A DNA stretch of 64,000 nt from Candidatus Hydrogenedentota bacterium (GCA_013359265.1 JABWCD010000027.1:62001-126000); one strand, 5' to 3'. Counted from the stretch's first letter, positions 33,202-41,735 are shown. A program made the numbers and translations. Notes: generated by a model not told the origin, from the letters alone.

Positions 33202-33320
33202 CGTTCCCAACTTTCCAGTCCAGCTCAACGCACTCTTGCTCTCGTTCCCAACTTTCCAGTTGGGAACGCGCTCCAACGGCGGCTCGCTCGCGAACGCCGT
33301 TCGAAAAGCTCCGCTTTGAC
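33202..33320. repeat. Palindromic repeat element with TTCC loop (one full, one partial copy)
   Basis: The full hairpin at 33243-33268 has 11-base arms CGTTCCCAACT and AGTTGGGAACG around TTCC. A partial copy starts at 33202. After the full hairpin comes a second stem (AACGGCG/CGCCGTT, 33275-33301) and AAAAGCTCCGCTTTGA. The same design occurs twice at 47463-47796 with different stem bases. It fills most of the 293-base gene-free stretch 33064-33356. Confidence 0.75.
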
Positions 33321-33356
33321 TCACACCGCGACTATCCCGCGTCCCATCTCCCCGCG

Positions 33357-34565
33357 CTACTTCTCCCGCTGCTCGCGTTCCACCTCCGCGATCCGCTTCG
33401 TGCGTTCCCACGCCTCCTGCTTCCTTCCCGTCACCAGCCGCAAATAGAACGGAATCTTCCAAAACAAAAACAACGGCACCGCGAGCAATCCCATCCACAC
33501 TTCCCGCGGCGCGTTTCGTTGGCGCAATCCGGCCACGACGTAGACGCCCGTCGCCGCCAGACACAACGCAAAAGCGACAACCCACTGCCAACCGGCAAAC
33601 ATGGCGGCCACCACGCACGCGAGTTCCAGGAACACCAGCAGCGACAACGGCGGCACGCACAATTCCAGCAGCATATCGATGTACCGCCACCGCGGCGATC
33701 GCGCAAACGCCCTCAACAGCAACGGCGCGTATGTGATGACCGTTTGAAGTCGCCCGCTCTCCCACCGGCGGCGTTGCGGTTCCGCCTGCGCCGTCGTCGT
33801 CGGCATCTCGGAAATAACCGCCGCGTCCGGATTGAAGTAGACGAGAATTCCGTCGATCAACAATCGAATCGAGAATTCGATGTCTTCTACAATCGAATAC
33901 GCGGGCCAGCCATACGACAACAGCACGTCCGAACGGAACGCCATGCCGCACCCCTTGATGTCCGCCGTGCCGCCCCAATAACTTCGCCCCGCGGGGCGCA
34001 AACCATTGATCAGGGCAAACCCCGCCCACGTCAGCGCCGTGCGCCACCCCGCATCGGGATTCGAAACACCATTCCACGCCTGCACGACCCTTACGTCGGG
34101 ATGCGACAGACTCGCCGACACCTCCGCGAGAAATCTCGAATTGACCGTGGCATCCGCGTCGACCAGCATGATCGCGTCATATCCGCGAAATGCATCGGCG
34201 TGCGACTTCAAACACCAGTCCAGCGCCTGGCCCTTCCCGCGCAGGACTTTGTCCGTTCGCTCGAACACCGTCGCGCCCGACTTGCGCGCGCGCTTCGCCG
34301 TCGCGTCCGTGCAGTTGTCGGCAATCACGAACACATCGAACCGGTCGGACGCGTAGTCGGACGCAAGCAGTTGTGCAACCGTATTCTCGATTTGCAGCTC
34401 TTCGTTGTGCGCCGGACACAGCACCGCAATACGAAGCGGTGGCGCAGTCGCGTCTACCTTCTTACTCCACAGGTACGATCCAATCGTAAGCAGCAACAAA
34501 TACGCCGAGATTACACCCAGATACAGCGCGGCCACGGCCAACGCAACAGTCAATACGGTCAACAA
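33357..34565 (-). CDS. Family 2 glycosyltransferase, membrane-bound
   Basis: About 402 residues. The start is uncertain: TTG 34565 sits five bases after GGAGG; GTG 34577 and a longer open frame also exist. A hydrophobic N-terminal helix is followed by a GT2 catalytic domain: CPAHNEELQIENTVAQL, IADNCTDATA, MLVDADATV (DxD), then the acceptor region SIVEDIEFS and QRRRWESGR. Three or four C-terminal helices anchor it. QxxRW proteins of this kind make polysaccharides such as poly-N-acetylglucosamine or cellulose-like chains. No partner synthase gene lies beside it. Confidence 0.87.
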   Translation of the reverse strand: MLTVLTVALAVAALYLGVISAYLLLLTIGSYLWSKKVDATAPPLRIAVLCPAHNEELQIENTVAQLLASDYASDRFDVFVIADNCTDATAKRARKSGATVFERTDKVLRGKGQALDWCLKSHADAFRGYDAIMLVDADATVNSRFLAEVSASLSHPDVRVVQAWNGVSNPDAGWRTALTWAGFALINGLRPAGRSYWGGTADIKGCGMAFRSDVLLSYGWPAYSIVEDIEFSIRLLIDGILVYFNPDAAVISEMPTTTAQAEPQRRRWESGRLQTVITYAPLLLRAFARSPRWRYIDMLLELCVPPLSLLVFLELACVVAAMFAGWQWVVAFALCLAATGVYVVAGLRQRNAPREVWMGLLAVPLFLFWKIPFYLRLVTGRKQEAWERTKRIAEVEREQREK

Positions 34566-34687
34566 AGCAACCTCCACACGTTCAGCGCGCAAGTGTACAA
34601 GAACTGATGACCGAGACCAAGCGAGAATAAACTGAGCGCCGCGTTTCAGACTCCATCGCGTCCACATACTCCAAAAACGTATCGCAG

Positions 34688-34740
34688 ATGATCTTCGACT
34701 ACGATTGCGATTACGATTGCTGGCACGAACACGAGCAGGA
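34688..34740. repeat. TCG-rich low-complexity element
   Basis: ACTACGATTGCGATTACGAT followed by CACGAACACGAGCAGGAACAGG. Its reverse complement resembles runs at 22139-22185 and 45567-45600, and the stem of the 31635-31706 inverted repeat. It lies in the divergent gap before the AlkA gene and contributes its ribosome site. Confidence 0.5.
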
Positions 34741-34746
34741 ACAGGA

Positions 34747-35406
34747 ATGGCAACCCAATCCAATCAGTCGGAAATCGCTAACGCGTTGCGAGTGGGGGAG
34801 AGGCACCTTTCTCGCCGCGATCCGTTTCTCCGCGGTGTGATCCGCCGCAACGGGCCCTGCGCGTTGCGTCCCCACCGGGGGTACTACGAAATCCTCGTGC
34901 GCGCGATAATCTCGCAGCAGCTCAGCGGCAAGGCGGCCGAGACCATCATCAACCGGTTCCGCGCGGTTTACGGCCCGAACGGCTTTCCGAGGCCCGATCG
35001 GATTCTCGCCACACCCGACGCCGTCCTGCGCGCCACAGGCATGTCGAACGGAAAAGTAACTTTCGTGAAAGACCTCGCCGCAAGGTTGCAGGACGGGTCG
35101 CTCAAGCTGAACCGTCTCTCCCGCATGGGCGACGACGAGATTGTCGCCATGCTCACGGAAGTCAAGGGCATCGGCGTGTGGACCGCGCACATGTTCCTCA
35201 TGTTCTCGCTGTGCCGGCTCGACGTACTGCCCGTCGGCGACCTCGGAATCCGCAACGCCTTCCAAAGGCACTATGGCCTTAGCGGCACGCCCACCGCAGC
35301 CCAAATGGAGTCCGTCGCCGAACGGAACGGCTGGCGTCCCTACCGCACAATTGCCTCGTGGTACCTCTGGCGCGCACTCGAAGACGAAAGCCTGAAAACA
35401 AAATGA
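34747..35406 (+). CDS. DNA-3-methyladenine glycosylase (AlkA-like, HhH-GPD)
   Basis: A 219-residue base-excision repair enzyme starting at ATG 34747. The helix-hairpin-helix spans [16 protein letters not shown], and the catalytic Asp follows in [30 protein letters not shown] matches the HhH-GPD fold start. It should remove alkylated purines from DNA. It is shorter than E. coli AlkA because the N-terminal TBP-like domain is absent. Its stop overlaps the next gene start (ATGA), an unusual coupling with a glycosyltransferase. Confidence 0.92.
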   Translation: MATQSNQSEIANALRVGERHLSRRDPFLRGVIRRNGPCALRPHRGYYEILVRAIISQQLSGKAAETIINRFRAVYGPNGFPRPDRILATPDAVLRATGMSNGKVTFVKDLAARLQDGSLKLNRLSRMGDDEIVAMLTEVKGIGVWTAHMFLMFSLCRLDVLPVGDLGIRNAFQRHYGLSGTPTAAQMESVAERNGWRPYRTIASWYLWRALEDESLKTK

Positions 35407-36404
35407 CCGACGACTCGCCCGACTTGTCGTTCGTCGTCATTGGCTATAACGAAGGCGCACACATTCGCGCGTGCCTGGAATCTGTACGCGCGATTCGCCT
35501 GCCCGGCGCGCGTTACGAAATCCTTTACGTAGACGGCGGCTCGCAAGACAACAGCCTCACCGAAGCGCGCAGCGTCCCCGGCGTTCGCGTCCTCGGTGGA
35601 GACAAGCGACGCCGCGCCGCGGAAAACCGGAACCTCGGCGCAGCGCACGCACGCGGCAAGTACATCCAATTTATCGACGGCGACATGTACCTCGATCCCG
35701 AATGGCCCGCGCTCGCCATGGCATTCCTCGATCTGCGCCCGGACGTCGCCGTGGTATCCGGCGCGCTCGAGGAGGCCAACACGTCTTTCTTCTTTCGCGT
35801 GCTCCAAATCGATTGGAACCCGCGCGAAGGCGAAGTGGACACCTGCGGCGGCGCGGCCATGTATCGTCGCGACGTGTTCGAGAAGGCCGGCCGCTTCCCC
35901 GAAGACGTCAGCACCGGCGAAGAGCCGCTCCTGTGCTGGCGTATCCGCAACGAGACCGCTCACAAAGTCTGGTATCTCGCCAAGCGCATGGCCAAACACG
36001 ATCTCGGCTTCCGCGGCCTTGGCGACTACTGGAAACGCTGCACCACTACCGGCCGCGCCTACATCGAGATCGCATCCCGCTGCTGGAACACCAGTGATCC
36101 CTTCTGGAAACCCAACGTCCTCCGAAACTTCGCGTGGGCGGGCGCGTACCTCATTCTTCTCGCCACGCTCATAGTCGCACCGCTTTGGCTGAAGATAGGT
36201 CTTATAGGACTTATAGGACTTATTCTGATTCGCCTCACGATAAGAACCTGGCGCAAAGGCCACTCGCTTCCCATCGCCGTCGGCTACGCCGTCCACTGCT
36301 ACGCCGCGAAAATTCCCCTCGCCTGGGGCCAGCTAAAGTGGTTCCTCCTGATCCAAAATCCAAAATCCAAAATCCAAAATTCCCCGCCGCCTCCCTCAAT
36401 TTGA
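35403..36404 (+). CDS. Family 2 glycosyltransferase with repeat-derived C-terminal tail
   Basis: A 333-residue GT2 protein starting at ATG 35403. The nucleotide-sugar site is [16 protein letters not shown] with [10 protein letters not shown], and the metal site is [29 protein letters not shown] and [11 protein letters not shown] follow, typical of GT2. Two hydrophobic segments near the C-terminus include [10 protein letters not shown], encoded by 9-base repeats. The last 16 or so residues ([16 protein letters not shown]) are read through an ATCCAAA-type intergenic repeat array, so the natural end has apparently been extended. Confidence 0.88.
   Translation: MTDDSPDLSFVVIGYNEGAHIRACLESVRAIRLPGARYEILYVDGGSQDNSLTEARSVPGVRVLGGDKRRRAAENRNLGAAHARGKYIQFIDGDMYLDPEWPALAMAFLDLRPDVAVVSGALEEANTSFFFRVLQIDWNPREGEVDTCGGAAMYRRDVFEKAGRFPEDVSTGEEPLLCWRIRNETAHKVWYLAKRMAKHDLGFRGLGDYWKRCTTTGRAYIEIASRCWNTSDPFWKPNVLRNFAWAGAYLILLATLIVAPLWLKIGLIGLIGLILIRLTIRTWRKGHSLPIAVGYAVHCYAAKIPLAWGQLKWFLLIQNPKSKIQNSPPPPSI
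36350..36383. repeat. Heptamer (ATCCAAA-type) array inside the end of a coding region
   Basis: Four to five uninterrupted copies of a seven-base ATCCAAA unit. It overlaps the last codons of the glycosyltransferase. Other copies are at 9417-9572 and 17871-17905. Confidence 0.85.
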
Positions 36405-36474
36405 CGATGGATTTATCCTGGGGTTACTCTCTCCCCTTTGGTTTTTACCCGAATTACCCATGGAGGCTGTATCA

Positions 36475-36927
36475 ATGAAGTGGTTTGCGTTTGTCTGCAT
36501 GTGCGCGCTCCTCGCGCTTGGCCTTGTTTCCACGCAGTGGGTCTTCGCGCAGGACGCGCCGCCTACCGCGCCGGTCATGAAGACGGATCGCCTTATGAAA
36601 GTGTTCTCCGATCCAATCATGGAGACTTTAAAGGGCGCCATTAAGGAAGCTCCCACCACGCCCAAAGGCTGGCGCGTGATACAAGACCAAGGCGAAGCCA
36701 CCGCCGAAGTCGCCATCCTCACCATGCTGCGCGAAGGCGAACACGAAAACACTCCCGAATGGGATCCCATGGCCGACGCCATGAAGAAGGCCGGTCTCGC
36801 ATTGGCGGATGCCGCCGCGAAGAAAGACTTCGCCGACGTTCAGACCAAGACTACGGCCCTCATCAAGACCTGCAACGACTGCCACCAGAAATTCGAACCC
36901 GACACCGCGCCGGAGATTCTTCCGTAA
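36475..36927 (+). CDS. Exported cytochrome c'/c-556-like monoheme protein
   Basis: A 150-residue periplasmic cytochrome starting at ATG 36475, eight bases after GGAGG. A Sec signal (MKWFAFVCMCALLALGLVST) ends near AQDAP. The mature part is four helices, with a single CxxCH (CNDCH) close to the C-terminus, the arrangement of cytochrome c' and c-556. These proteins bind NO or transfer electrons. A clear intrinsic terminator follows, so it is a single-gene unit. Confidence 0.85.
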   Translation: MKWFAFVCMCALLALGLVSTQWVFAQDAPPTAPVMKTDRLMKVFSDPIMETLKGAIKEAPTTPKGWRVIQDQGEATAEVAILTMLREGEHENTPEWDPMADAMKKAGLALADAAAKKDFADVQTKTTALIKTCNDCHQKFEPDTAPEILP

Positions 36928-36961
36928 CGGCGGCATCCCAACGACATCACATCTCTCCACG

Positions 36962-36989
36962 GGGCGGCTTAAAGGCCGCCCTTTTTGTT
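36962..36989 (+). terminator. Intrinsic terminator after the cytochrome c' gene
   Basis: GGGCGGC and GCCGCCC around a six-base loop, followed by TTTTTGTTT. It begins 34 bases after the stop and is the clearest rho-independent terminator in the window. Confidence 0.9.
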
Positions 36990-37127
36990 TAAGGCGACTC
37001 CACCCCCAATCTCACATCGACGGCTCCCTTTCTCTATTGCATCCTTTCTGCGCGGTTTGACATTTTTTCGCTACCGACGCGCGGGGTACCAATCCAGCGC
37101 CCTATCTGTTTCCCCAGGTCTTCGACA

Positions 37128-37165
37128 GCTATATTGCAAAGCTATATAGCTTATGATAAGCTATA
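37128..37165. promoter_or_regulatory. PadR operator region
   Basis: AAGCTATATAGCTT at 37139-37152 is a perfect palindrome, flanked by AGCTATAT (37128-37135) and AAGCTATA (37158-37165). This cluster of AGCTATA half-sites lies 30 bases before the PadR start and is the likely autoregulatory site. Confidence 0.65.
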
Positions 37166-37194
37166 GCGCGAAGCAGACGAAGTGTATCCGTCTC

Positions 37195-37566
37195 ATGAAT
37201 GATCCAGACACGTTCAACATCGACAACTGGAGCACCCAGCTCCGAAAAGGACTCGTCGAGTTCTGCATTCTTAACATGCTTTCCCAGCAAGAGTTATACG
37301 GTTATGACCTCGTAAAGCGTCTTACCGCGCAGCCCGGACTTGCCATTGCCGACGGCTCTGTCTATCCCTTGCTCTCACGCATGCGCAAAGTCGGGCTGGT
37401 CGTCACGCGCCTCGAAGAATCCCCCAATGGCCCGGCCCGGAAGTACTACGCCCTGACCCCGGAAGGACGCCGCTGCTGGGCAATGATGAACGCCCACTGG
37501 GACGAACTGGCCAGAGGAATCGAATCGCTCCGCGGAAACGGAACCCAGCCGGGAGCTGGACCGTAA
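37195..37566 (+). CDS. PadR-family transcriptional regulator
   Basis: A 123-residue winged-helix protein. I start at ATG 37195 (MNDPDTF); an upstream extension reads through the operator palindrome. The PadR pattern is LRKGLVEFCILNMLSQQELYGYDLVKRL, DGSVYPLLSRMRKVGLV, and GPARKYYALTPEGRRC. PadR proteins of this size usually control the adjacent HAAS-domain gene, which begins 52 bases downstream. The signal it senses is unknown. Confidence 0.9.
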   Translation: MNDPDTFNIDNWSTQLRKGLVEFCILNMLSQQELYGYDLVKRLTAQPGLAIADGSVYPLLSRMRKVGLVVTRLEESPNGPARKYYALTPEGRRCWAMMNAHWDELARGIESLRGNGTQPGAGP

Positions 37567-37618
37567 AGCACGGCGCAAATCTCTCAGACAAGTTACAGCG
37601 AAACAGGAGTGACCGGAA

Positions 37619-38824
37619 ATGAAAACTTGGACCGACGAAGCCAAAGCGTACACTGATCGCTACCTTCGCCAAGTAAGGGTGCTCCTCGAAGGCGGCGGTG
37701 CGGACGCGCACGAAGTGGTCGAAGACCTCCAGCGGCATATCCACGAACAGGCGCAGAACGCTCCCCAAGTCGTCATCACGATCGACGACGCCAAGCGCGT
37801 GGTCGCGGGCATGGGCTCGCCCGAGGAAGTCGCCTTCTCGTGGCGACAACTGGGAGCAGATGCGGGCAGGGACCCTTGGGTTGAACCGACAACCCCCGTG
37901 CCAATTCCGCAATCCAATCGTAACGTTGCTGTCTGGAAGATTCTCGCGACGGCGATTCTGGCGGCAATCATCGCATTTCCTGTGGCGCTGTTCGTCGGGT
38001 ACTTCGCGTGGAACCGAACGCAAACCGTGGCCATTCCGGCAAAAGAAACGCCGGTAGACCATAAGACCGCGCTTCACGCCGCGTCGGCTGGCGGACACCT
38101 GGAAGAAGTCACCAGGCTGCTTGCGGCCGGCGCGGACCCCAATGCGCGCGACAGCGGCGGCATGACCCCGCTGCATTACGCGGCGCAAAACGGGCACAAC
38201 GGCACGGCGCAAACGCTGATGCAACATGGCGCCGACTCAACCATTCGCGACTTGGCCGGCAAAACGCCCGCGGATCTCGCGAGAGAGCAACGGCACGAAG
38301 AAACGCTTGCTGTCATCACCGGCGAGCCGGCGGAGAAACTCCAACCCGGCATGTACACGAAGGAGTTTATCGCGTCGCACGACGTAGCGTATTTCATCAA
38401 TCGCATCGGCAACCCCGAAGCGGGGTATCACGATTTTGCCGGCATGTGGGCGGTCATCCTAAAAGCGAACGAAGCCACCTCCACCGCGCGCGACAAAATT
38501 ATCGCCGACGCGCTGAACATCGCTGCCGACATCTCGCGCCCCTTCGCGCAACGCTACCAATGCGTCTATATCGCCAGCCAGTTCGGCGACCCGCGCGTCG
38601 TTCCGAATCTCGCGCAACTACTCTACCGTGACGCTGACCCCAAACTTCGCGGTGTTGTCGCCTGCGCCCTGGGCCAAATTGGCGGACCACAAGCGAAAGA
38701 AGTGCTTCAATACGCCCAACAAAACGAACCCGATCAAGAAGCCCAATCCTGGATCGCCCGCGCCCTCGCCGGCGAATTCAAACAACCAAAGCTTCCCGAA
38801 TACGGATTGGGACCGCGCCGATAG
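37619..38824 (+). CDS. HAAS-domain membrane protein with ankyrin and HEAT-like repeats
   Basis: A 401-residue protein. Residues 1-80 match the HAAS (DUF1700/DUF1129-like) domain that usually follows PadR: helices carrying HEVVEDLQRHIHEQ and AKRVVAGMGSPEEVA. One transmembrane helix is at about residues 107-132. Two to three ankyrin repeats follow (KTALHAASAGGHLEEVTRLL, TPLHYAAQNGHNGTAQTLM, KTPADLAREQ). The last 150 residues have HEAT-like helical pairs (RPFAQRYQCVYIASQFGDPR, VVACALGQIGGPQAKEVLQ). A PadR partner fused to repeat scaffolds suggests a membrane-bound protein-interaction hub. Confidence 0.78.
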   Translation: MKTWTDEAKAYTDRYLRQVRVLLEGGGADAHEVVEDLQRHIHEQAQNAPQVVITIDDAKRVVAGMGSPEEVAFSWRQLGADAGRDPWVEPTTPVPIPQSNRNVAVWKILATAILAAIIAFPVALFVGYFAWNRTQTVAIPAKETPVDHKTALHAASAGGHLEEVTRLLAAGADPNARDSGGMTPLHYAAQNGHNGTAQTLMQHGADSTIRDLAGKTPADLAREQRHEETLAVITGEPAEKLQPGMYTKEFIASHDVAYFINRIGNPEAGYHDFAGMWAVILKANEATSTARDKIIADALNIAADISRPFAQRYQCVYIASQFGDPRVVPNLAQLLYRDADPKLRGVVACALGQIGGPQAKEVLQYAQQNEPDQEAQSWIARALAGEFKQPKLPEYGLGPRR

Positions 38825-38833
38825 AATCTCCCC

Positions 38834-38862
38834 TTGATCACCCTCTCGAATCTGGCTAGAAT
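38834..38862 (+). promoter_or_regulatory. Promoter of the toxin-antitoxin operon
   Basis: TTGATC, 17 bases, TAGAAT. A duplicated GCTAGAAT (38855-38862 and 38866-38873) reaches into the toxin start. Transcription would begin within a few bases of the toxin ATG, implying a leaderless message. The direct repeat may be the operator bound by the antitoxin. Confidence 0.55.
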
Positions 38863-38871
38863 ATAGCTAGA

Positions 38872-39162
38872 ATGAAGTACGAGATCATTCTCGCCTCGGA
38901 GGCAGTCGACGATCTCCGACGGTTGCCCGCAAATATCCGGTCTGCTGTGAAGGACGGCATCGAGCGGCACTTGCGGTACGCACCGTCGCGAGTTAGTAAG
39001 AGCCGAATCAAACGCCTGGAAGGGATTTCCAAGCCACAGTTTCGGCTTCGGATCGACGACGTTCGAGTGTTTTACGATATTGAAGGATACCGGGTGCACG
39101 TACTCGCTATCCTCGCCAAGCCGGATGCACAACGCTGGCTCGCCGAGATGGGAGAACCTTGA
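38872..39162 (+). CDS. RelE/ParE-family toxin
   Basis: A 96-residue toxin of the RelE superfamily. The pattern IILASEAVDDLRRLPANI, then GISKPQFRLRIDDVRVFYDIEGYRVHVLAILAK, is typical; the basic residues expected in mRNA cleavage (Arg in FRLRIDDVRVFY) are present. There is no ribosome site before its ATG. Here the toxin precedes its antitoxin, the reverse of the usual relBE order, as in higBA. The antitoxin start overlaps the stop by one base. Confidence 0.88.
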   Translation: MKYEIILASEAVDDLRRLPANIRSAVKDGIERHLRYAPSRVSKSRIKRLEGISKPQFRLRIDDVRVFYDIEGYRVHVLAILAKPDAQRWLAEMGEP

Positions 39163-39401
39163 TGAAGAAAGTAGCGCTATCCGAAGTGAAAGACGATTTG
39201 TCGAAATTCCTGCGCTTGGCCGAGAAGGAAAAAATCGTCATTACGCGACATGGGAAGCCGGCGGGGGTACTTATAGGATTCGCTTCCGAAGACGATTGGT
39301 TCGACTATCGGCTCGAAAACGATCCCCGATTTCTCACCCGAATCGACGCGGCGAGAAGGAGCGTGCGCGAGGGCCGGGGTGTGCCGCTTGAGGACCTTTA
39401 A
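39162..39401 (+). CDS. Phd/YefM-family antitoxin
   Basis: A 79-residue antitoxin starting at ATG 39162 (TGATG overlap with the toxin), with GGAGAA upstream. The Phd/YefM pattern VALSEVKDDLSKFLRLAEKE, then VITRHGKPAGVLIG, forms the DNA-binding domain. The C-terminal half (RLENDPRFLTRIDAARRSV) binds the toxin. It should repress the operon together with the toxin. Confidence 0.88.
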   Translation: MKKVALSEVKDDLSKFLRLAEKEKIVITRHGKPAGVLIGFASEDDWFDYRLENDPRFLTRIDAARRSVREGRGVPLEDL

Positions 39402-39422
39402 TCCGGTGGTTTCGAAGGGCGA

Positions 39423-39451
39423 TGGCAAGTCCACGCACCCTTCGGTATACT
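39423..39451 (+). promoter_or_regulatory. Possible promoter of the molybdopterin oxidoreductase gene
   Basis: TGGCAA, 17 bases, TATACT. The -10 is strong, the -35 poor. A GAGGTG ribosome site precedes the ATG at 39486. Confidence 0.35.
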
Positions 39452-39485
39452 GAGTCCACTCCAGACATGATCGGCGAGGTGCCTC

Positions 39486-41711
39486 ATGCCGTCACATCTC
39501 CGCATTTGTCCTCTGTGCGAAGCGACCTGCGGGTTGCAGATTGATACCGAGGGCCGTCGTGTCACGCGCATCGAAGGTGACGCCGCGGATGCATTCAGCG
39601 AAGGCTATATCTGCCCGAAAGGCGCGGCGCTCGCCGAACTCGATGCAGACCCGGACCGGCTGCGTTCGCCGCGGATTCGCGACGGCAACGTCTTTCGCGA
39701 AGCGACGTGGGACGAAGCGTTCGCCCATATCGATGAACGTCTCACAAACATTCGCGAACAGCACGGCTCAGATAGCGTGGGCATCTATCTCGGAAACCCC
39801 ATCGTCCACAATATCGCCCTCACGGCCTATCTCCCCGCGTTAGTGAAAGCGCTCGGAACTCGCAACGTCTTTTCCGCAAGCACCGTCGATCAGTTTCCGA
39901 AGCAATTGGCCTCCGCGCTGATGTTCGGCACGGGCCTGAGCGTGCCGATTCCCGACATCGATCGCACGCACTACATGCTCATCCTCGGCGCAAACCCGCT
40001 CGTGTCCAACGGCAGCATGATGACCGCGCCAAACTTCCCGGGACGTCTCCGCCGCCTTCGCCAGCGCGGTGGCAAAGTTGTCGTCATCGATCCGCGCCGC
40101 ACGAAGACCGCCGAAGCCGCCGACGAACACCACTTCATTCGCCCCGGCACGGACGCGTACTTCTTGTTCGCGATCGTGCACACGCTGTTCGAAGATGGAT
40201 TAATCAATCCGGACCGGCTGGATCAATGGACAACGGGCATTGACGAAGTCCGCCATGTCGCGATGGCGTTCACGCCGGAACGTGTCGCTCCGCGCTGTGG
40301 TATTGACGCAGACACCATTCGCCGCATCGCGCGCGAAATCGCGAAAGCGCCCAGCGCAACCGTCTACGCCCGCATCGGCACCTGCACGCAAGAATTCGGA
40401 ACGATCGCCAACTGGTTGCCGGACGTCATTCATATCATCACCGGCAACCTCGATCGCGCGGGCGGGGCGATGTTCCCCAAGGCCGCCATCGGCCCCGGTA
40501 ATACGAAAGGCACGCCTGGAGTCGGCCGCGGCGCGAAAGTCGGACGCTGGAAAAGCCGCGTGCGCGGCGCAAACGAAATCTTCGGCGAATTGCCCGTCGC
40601 CTGTCTCGCGGAAGAAATCGAAACGCCCGGCGACGGTCAAATCCGCGCCCTCATCACCGTCGCGGGCAATCCAGTCCTGAGTACGCCGAACGGTGCGCGC
40701 CTCGCCAAGGCGCTGGATTCGCTCGAGTTCATGATTAGCCTCGACGTCTACCTCAACGAAACGACGCGCCACGCCAACGTCATTCTGCCGGGACCGTCAC
40801 CGCTCGAGGTTTCGCACTACGACCTCGCGTTTGGCCAACTCGCCGTACGCAACGCCGCGCGCTATTCGCCGCCGGTGTTTCCAATCCCGGACGGCCAACC
40901 CGAAGAGTGGGACACGATACTCCGCCTGGTTGGCGTCGTCAGCGGGATGGGCGCCAATGCCGACACGAAACTCCTCGACGACATGGTGCTCATGACGTTG
41001 ATTCAGCGCGAAGTGGGGGAGAGCACTTCGAACATCAGCGGTCGCGACACAGACGAAATTCTCGCCGCGCTCAGTGCGCGGCGCGGTCCCGATCGCCTGC
41101 TTGATTTTATGTTGCGCACAGGCCCATACGGCGAGGGCTTCGGCGCGAATCCGAACGGGCTCACGCTCGATCGCGTCGCTGCGAACCCGCATGGACTCGA
41201 CCTCGGCCCGCTCGAACCGCGCATCCCCGAGGTGCTGCGCACCAAGTCCGGCAAAATTGAACTCGCGCCGGACGTCATCATCGCGGATATCGCGCGCCTC
41301 GAACAGAGGCTGACCGACGACACGAACGGCTTCGTGCTCATCGGCCGGCGCGAAGTGCGATCGAACAATTCGTGGATGCACAACTTGCCGATGCTCGTCT
41401 CGGGCAAACCGCGCTGCACGCTCCAAATGCATCCTGACGACGCCCGCGACCTCCAACTCACAAACGGCGCGCAAGCAAACGTAAGGTCCCGCGCCGGCGA
41501 AATCCGCATCCCCATCGAAATCACCGACGCCATCATGCCCGGCACCGTCAGCGCCCCCCACGGCTGGGGCCACAACGCCGACGGCGCAGCAATGGCTGTC
41601 GCAAGCGGTCACGCCGGCGTAAACAGCAACCTACTAAGCGACGAGATGTGCCTCGATGTCCCCTCCGGCACCGCAGTACTCTGCGGAATTCCGGTAACGA
41701 TCGAGCGCTAA
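39486..41711 (+). CDS. Molybdopterin oxidoreductase (formate dehydrogenase/DMSO reductase family)
   Basis: A 741-residue enzyme. Cys8, Cys11, Cys15 and Cys43 (CPLCEATC, then ICPKG) bind an N-terminal 4Fe-4S cluster. The pterin-binding core follows (LGANPLVSNG, VIDPRRTKTAEAADEHHFIRPGTD), and the C-terminal MopB-CT region is present. At the position where formate dehydrogenases carry Cys or Sec, this protein reads FSASTVDQFPKQ, with no Cys, so the Mo ligand may be Ser or none. There is no Tat signal, so it should act in the cytoplasm. No electron-transfer subunit lies beside it. Confidence 0.87.
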   Translation: MPSHLRICPLCEATCGLQIDTEGRRVTRIEGDAADAFSEGYICPKGAALAELDADPDRLRSPRIRDGNVFREATWDEAFAHIDERLTNIREQHGSDSVGIYLGNPIVHNIALTAYLPALVKALGTRNVFSASTVDQFPKQLASALMFGTGLSVPIPDIDRTHYMLILGANPLVSNGSMMTAPNFPGRLRRLRQRGGKVVVIDPRRTKTAEAADEHHFIRPGTDAYFLFAIVHTLFEDGLINPDRLDQWTTGIDEVRHVAMAFTPERVAPRCGIDADTIRRIAREIAKAPSATVYARIGTCTQEFGTIANWLPDVIHIITGNLDRAGGAMFPKAAIGPGNTKGTPGVGRGAKVGRWKSRVRGANEIFGELPVACLAEEIETPGDGQIRALITVAGNPVLSTPNGARLAKALDSLEFMISLDVYLNETTRHANVILPGPSPLEVSHYDLAFGQLAVRNAARYSPPVFPIPDGQPEEWDTILRLVGVVSGMGANADTKLLDDMVLMTLIQREVGESTSNISGRDTDEILAALSARRGPDRLLDFMLRTGPYGEGFGANPNGLTLDRVAANPHGLDLGPLEPRIPEVLRTKSGKIELAPDVIIADIARLEQRLTDDTNGFVLIGRREVRSNNSWMHNLPMLVSGKPRCTLQMHPDDARDLQLTNGAQANVRSRAGEIRIPIEITDAIMPGTVSAPHGWGHNADGAAMAVASGHAGVNSNLLSDEMCLDVPSGTAVLCGIPVTIER

Positions 41712-41716
41712 AGGAG

Positions 41717-41735
41717 CACGGGCGTCCCGCCCGTG
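41717..41735 (+). terminator. Hairpin after the molybdopterin gene
   Basis: CACGGGCG and CGCCCGTG around a three-base loop, six bases after the stop. There is no T-run. Confidence 0.45.

Noticed and set aside
33103-34077. Open frame of 324 codons on the minus strand
   Set aside because: Overlaps the glycosyltransferase in another frame and runs into the palindromic repeat, whose translation gives the ESKSALSWTGKLGTR-type peptide.
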